Source: Sedimentisphaerales bacterium
GTDB lineage: Bacteria > Planctomycetota > Phycisphaerae > Sedimentisphaerales > SM23-30
Direction of reading: 5' to 3'
NCBI GenBank assembly: GCA_030640865.1
Contig: DAOWIP010000176.1
Location: 1 to 9,911 of the forward strand
DNA: 9,911 nt
The notes under the pieces are model-generated. The model ran no database searches, was not told the origin of the DNA, and worked only from the letters and a program-made list of their open reading frames with translations. Position 1 is the stretch's first letter; every line of letters begins with the position of its first letter. The translations under genes and the position numbers were made by a program. Shown here piece by piece: positions 1 through 6,000 of the stretch.

Positions 1-3000
1 CGGATGCGCTTTCGTTCAGCAATGGCGTCAGCGTTTTTACCGGGCCGAAGTACAATATCCTTAAACTCGATCCACTCATAGGGCCGAACCTCAAAACGGT
101 ACTCCTTAAGTTGTTCACGTGCCAGGCCCGGAAAGCGGGCCGTGGTGCGGCGTAGATTTTTCGTACCACCAGAACCGCCATAACTCGAAAAATGCACTTT
201 GTTATCCTTATCGACAGCTACAACACGGAAATCGCGATCGGTTATATTGTAGGTAACGCTGATTTGCAATCCTTTCATTCCGGGCATTAAACCAAAGGCG
301 CTGCCCACTTTTTCCGGCATACGTACCATGATTGAATCCTTCCCGTTTTTGTAGAAGCCATGGTGCCTGCCTGCGGCCAGTGTTTGCCATTCGCCGCTTG
401 CAATGCCCAGTTGCAATGTGGTGGTTTCGACATTCTTTGGAAACCTGGCCGCCGCCGCGAGGATGTTCTCATTATACATTCTTTTGTTACCGAGATAGGC
501 GCTTGTAGAGCCGGCGTAATCAGCATTGGTAAAGTGCCACTTTATCAATCTAATTTCACCTTTGGGCTTCTCTTTCTGCTTCACAGCTATCGCATAATAA
601 TCGAATTGCTCCCTCTCGGCACCCTCGACAGGCCCATAGCTTACCCGATCAAACGGCGGTTCAACAAGCGGCGAACCGTCGGGCTTCCACCACGGCTGCC
701 CCTTCATCGGTAAATATGTCAGCCCCAGCAGTTCAACTTCCAACCCGCTTCGCAGCTTGGCCTTGTTCCCCACCGCTACTTCCCGCATCGGCTCAGATAT
801 AGACTGGCTTCTTAGCCCACCTTTTTTATTTCCAACTCCCTCACCCGGAACATCGATCCGAGGCTTTGTGGGAGAAGGCTCAACTGTCGGCATGCCGATT
901 TTCAATGTCTTGGTTAGATCAGACACTTCTTCTTCGCTAAATATTCCGGAAATTTGCCCTTTGCCCTGGATTTTTGTTTCTACAGTTGGTGCCGAATATA
1001 CCTTATCGTCAACAATGATCGCGAGAGATTTTTTCAGATTCGAGGCGGTCAAGGTGCCAAACAACACGGTACCCGTTTCGTCAAATTCAAATGCCACCGC
1101 TGGATTGCCCACAGGATCAGTAACGGCTTCAGCTTTTTGCAATCCCCAGCCCTGCCCTGAAAGCATCACATAGGGCTTGTCGTCATATAACAACATGTAT
1201 TTCCGGCCCTGATATTCGCCGATGATGAATCGCTGATATTTGCTGTCAATAAATCGTTGAAATTCTTTTTCACTTCTTGCTTCAAACCACTGAAACTTGT
1301 TCTCTCCCCTGCGTATGCGTTTGACGCCATTTGTGTTAAACTCGTTTTTGAGTTGTGAAATCTCCTTCTCGCTTAATCCCGCGTATTCCGGCTTAACTAC
1401 GACTCGAAATTCCAATTTGCTACCAATACTGCTCTTTTGTTTATGTGGTATTCTCAGGGTAATTTCGCCGAGATCGTAGGGCTTATAGGAGCCATCGCCA
1501 GAGGAAGGAACCTCGAAAGTGCTGTCAATACATAAAATGACTACGGTTTTTTTGTGTATTGAGGGGTTTTCTTCGATGTCTCCAAGAAAGCGATATTTGC
1601 CCGGCATTACACTTTCTATCCTGAAACTGCCGTCATCCTCGATGTTGAACGCGTAATATCGCTGCTTTTGACAATGCTTCGCCATCATGGTTTTATATTT
1701 ATCTGTTTGATAATACTTTTTGTCCCATTCCCTTTTTTCTTTCTCGGTGAACTGATTATATCCATCCGGCTTTTCAATATCCGGCCTGGCTGTATTAATC
1801 AATCGCATCCCATACCTGTAATCGATTTTTGAGGGATAACCTTCAGGCGGCTTGAATTTTCCGATAACAGGCCTGCCGCCACCACCGATAATTACATTAG
1901 TGGTTCGATTGGATAGAACTTCAATTCCGACCCTGTTGGTAGTAGTTCCCGTAGGGCCTCTGAACTGAAAATCGTTTCCAATATCCACCCACCCATCCAT
2001 TACCTGCTCAAATACAAATTTACCTTCGCTGCCGGATACATAAGTACTATTCTGAAAATCATAATAATGGCGGGGGCATTCCGGAAAAGGGCGGCGGCAT
2101 ATAGTAATTTTGTTAGGCGAACCGGTTTTGACCCGGTCGATAAACTTCCCCTCGATTCTTCCCCAGGGCTGGATTACTATATCCGAGCCTTCCGTGAAAT
2201 CCGAACCCATTATCCTGGCATAGCCTTCGCTGTGGCTTACAACAATCATATAATCTTTGGTTTCGGGTTTGGGTATACTGAAAAGGCCGGCTTTATCTGT
2301 GCTCGCATAATCACACTTATTTCGAGAATGCCCCCTGCTTCCACCAATCATCATAGGTTGTTGCTTTAACCCGATTCCAACTTCAGCCCCTGTTATGATT
2401 CCACCGTTTTGATTAATAACTCCGCCTATAATAAATTCCCCGTCAATCGGTACATCGGTTTTTTGAAGCAATTTGTAGCGGATTTTGACGCCACGAGGAT
2501 TTTCAGCAAAGCCAAGGATTTGAAGAACACCCATCGTGTGCTCAGAGGTTTTAATCAAGTATGTTACAGGCAAAACGTCATCAGCACTTAGCAAAATTAT
2601 TTCGTCCATACGTGTCAGCAATCTATCGGTTATCTGAAATTTATCGACATCCCAGAAGTAATTATCCACGCGTGTGGCATATATATTAAATCCCACTAAT
2701 CCACGAACGCTGTCTGCGGTTTCCCCCAGAACATCGATACCATTTTCTTTTATCCATATAAGGACCGCATTTTCGTCCGTATTGTCGAGCGTTTCGGGCG
2801 GAGTAATCAGTTTAGCTGTGTCCAGATCCACAAACATATTTGTCTTAGCGTTATCGTCATTAACAGTCAACTCTATAACATCACCAAAATGATATCGCCC
2901 CCAAAATTCATCAGCATTGGGAGAAGGCTCTATGAAGCCTCCAACAATCGCATCGCCATGTTTCAAGGGAATGTTCGACTCTTTACCGCTGAATAACGTC

Positions 3001-6000
3001 TCAAGATTTCTGCTGTAAAGTTTAAAAGCCCGTTGGCTCCCCTGTTTGATTTCGCGTGAAACCGTTACATACGATTCATCGAGTTTATCCCTGTTATAAC
3101 CTGCTGCTTTTATCAATTCCTTCAAAGTCAATCCATTATCAGGTACAAGGTAACATCCGTTATTCTTGACCACCGACGCTATAATCGAGACCCAGTCAAC
3201 CTCAGGCCGCTCCTTATTTGACAATAGCCTTGTTTGGCCATAATCTTCAACTACCCAGTTTGTCTTTTCAACATTCTTTGTCTCAACCGGCACAGCAATC
3301 TTGTCTTTTGGAACCAATCCCTGTTGTTTGAGCTGCTTGGTTTTTCTAAATGCTACATGTGTGTCACTGTATAAAACATTAGTGCCCTGGCTGTTTTCTT
3401 TTTTGAGCAAGGTCTTGTCATAAGCAATGGCGATTTGAGGATCGGTGGTTATAGATTTACCACGGCCAAAATATGCGACATTATCTTGTGCCCAATCTAA
3501 AACGTCATCCTGGATGTAAGACTTGAGTTTGTCGAGACTGTCAGGATATTTTTTATGGTCGTCGGCATACATTACCAGGGCCAGTCCAATCTTGCGTAAC
3601 CTTCCCATCGATTCTGTCCGCTGCTTTAGCCTTGAGGTTCTCTGAACCGGCTTGGCCAATCTTCGGGCTATCGTCTCGCCTGTTTTATTCTCCTCAACCT
3701 GCACATCAGTTTTTCGGTCAGGCTTTTCTGTGATTTGTATCGTATTATAAATATTCTGAATTTCCTCAGCAGATAAAGCTTTGTCGTACACTGCTACCTC
3801 ATCAATAAAACCTTTGAAAGCAAACTTATCCCTGCTATTTTTCTTTTGCGTGCCAATTGTTATCGTGTCCCAATCTTGAAGTCTGCCGGCATAAGTAGCC
3901 TTGCCAACTTGTATTCCGTCCAGGTATAGTCTGTATCCATTTTCTTCGCCATTTTCTAATGTAATAGCCACATTATGCCATTTGTCATCATTTATGCCGG
4001 CGTCTCTATACGTAATCCTTGTGAAGCCAGGCACGATGTGCGTCCCAAGATCGACGCCAGCGTAAATTTCTATGTGTGGATTGTTGTCATTCTGCCGAAA
4101 ATTCAAGATAAAGGGAAAAGGGCTCTTCAGTACACTCATTTTAAACCATGCTGAAAGAGTGAAATCATCCGCTCCAAAATCAAATACATCTGAATCGGGA
4201 ACGCTTATACAATCACCGTCACCTTCAAAATAATACGCTTGACCGGATATTCCTTCGGTCAGGGTTGCTCCATAAACTATTCCATGATTATTTCCTATAC
4301 TGTCTTTTGCGTCCCCATCGAAATTCCAATACCCAATTGGCAGGGTGGGGCTTTGGTCCACACGTTTGAGAGGGACGTTTTTGAGTTCGCGCCATTTTTT
4401 GCCAAGTTCTTCATAGTATGCATGGATGAGGTACATCTTGCCGTCTCTTATCGAATCGTGCACTTCGCCACTCAACTCTTCGACAACAGCTACCAACTCA
4501 ATAATATTTTCAGATTCTGCCGAGTCGGCAAATTGTTGAATTATTCTTTCATCGTTTTGCCTGAAAAAGTCCCGTAATTCTGTAGCGGCCTGGTTAGCTA
4601 ATTGCCAGTTCTTTTTGCCATAGGCTTGCGAAAGCATATCAAAATGAGCTTGTGGAACTTTAAGTAAATCCTGAATTGAAGGGCCGGCCTGCGCAGGTTT
4701 TTCATTAGTTTGCCTGTTTGACTTCTCAACTTCGATTTGTACATCGGTTTTGGAATTCGTTTTGAGGGAGACGTTTTTGAACGTAACCCATTGGTATGGG
4801 CGGGTTTGAAATTCAAAATGTTGGATTTGATCTGCTTTCAGGGTTTTAAAATGCACTGTGGTTTGTTTCATGCCGTCAACTTTGTCATTTTGATATAAAT
4901 CGGCCACATATGTTTGACGGTCTTTGTCAACAGCAATGACCCGATAATTTTCCTTATGTATATCTTTCTTATGGGTGATTGTAACTGCGGCATAACCTTT
5001 GTCAGTATCATATGCCTCTGTAAAGGCAAAGCCCGGTGATCTTGAACGCCTTCTGCCGAATTTAGCCGTACTAAAAGCCTCCCTTTTCCATGGGCCGGTG
5101 GCAACTCCCAAATTTATATAAACCTTTTCAGTAGTTTTCTTAACATCGAGGGTATTACCCCAAGTATTGTTATTACACTTGAGAAAAGTACCTCTGACCA
5201 GGTTACTGATTATTCCCACATCCCCGGTAGGCGCATGCTTAACTCGAACTGCCAACTCAAACAACTTATTTTCGGGATATGTCATGGCGAAAAATCCGAG
5301 TTTTTCATAAGGACGATCTTGCTCTTCAATTACTTTCCCGTCCGGCCGCCACCATTGTTTGCCTTTGCTGGGATGCTCACAAACGCCGACAAGTTCGACC
5401 GTTACGCCGTTGGGTAAAGTTGCTACAAACTTTGATTTGCCCTCATCTTGTAGGGCGGGGCTTTGACCCACGGATTTACCAGCCCCCTGTTTCAACAGGT
5501 GGTCTTTATTGTCATTCCCGTGGTGGGCTACAAACGTCAAGCGGTTGGATGCGTCATCTGGGAATTTGCCGATAGCCAGGACGGATTTATCTTTGTCGGT
5601 AACAACGTTGATCTCCATTTCATATTCGGATTTAGCTGATGTTAGATGCTTATTGTTGATTAGAACCGATCCATCAGACAAGCGATCTTCGATATTAATA
5701 GTTCTCCCCCTGGTCCGCTTGCCGGCCGGTGTAAGGATGTATAATGATTCTATGCTTTTGATCGGAATGATGTGGCCGTTTGAGTCAGTAACATTAACTA
5801 TCATATTGTGGGAAAGAACAGCTTTTATCGTTTTTTGTTTATCTTCCGGAATGAGGCGGACTTTTTGGTAAAAATATGTATCCGACCAATTTCTTCTCGA
5901 ACGGTTCATCTGGGCATCACAAACGAAATATTTCATACCCGGAACAATTCCATCAACTTTCACCATACCATTTGAATCGGTTTGTATTGGACGGCTGTCT

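Noticed and set aside
757..1173. A plus-strand open frame of 138 codons.
   Set aside because: It is antisense to the SecD-like domain of the giant gene, has no ribosome site or recognisable family, and its product looks like random shadow coding. The other plus-strand frames over 1-8765 were rejected for the same reasons.
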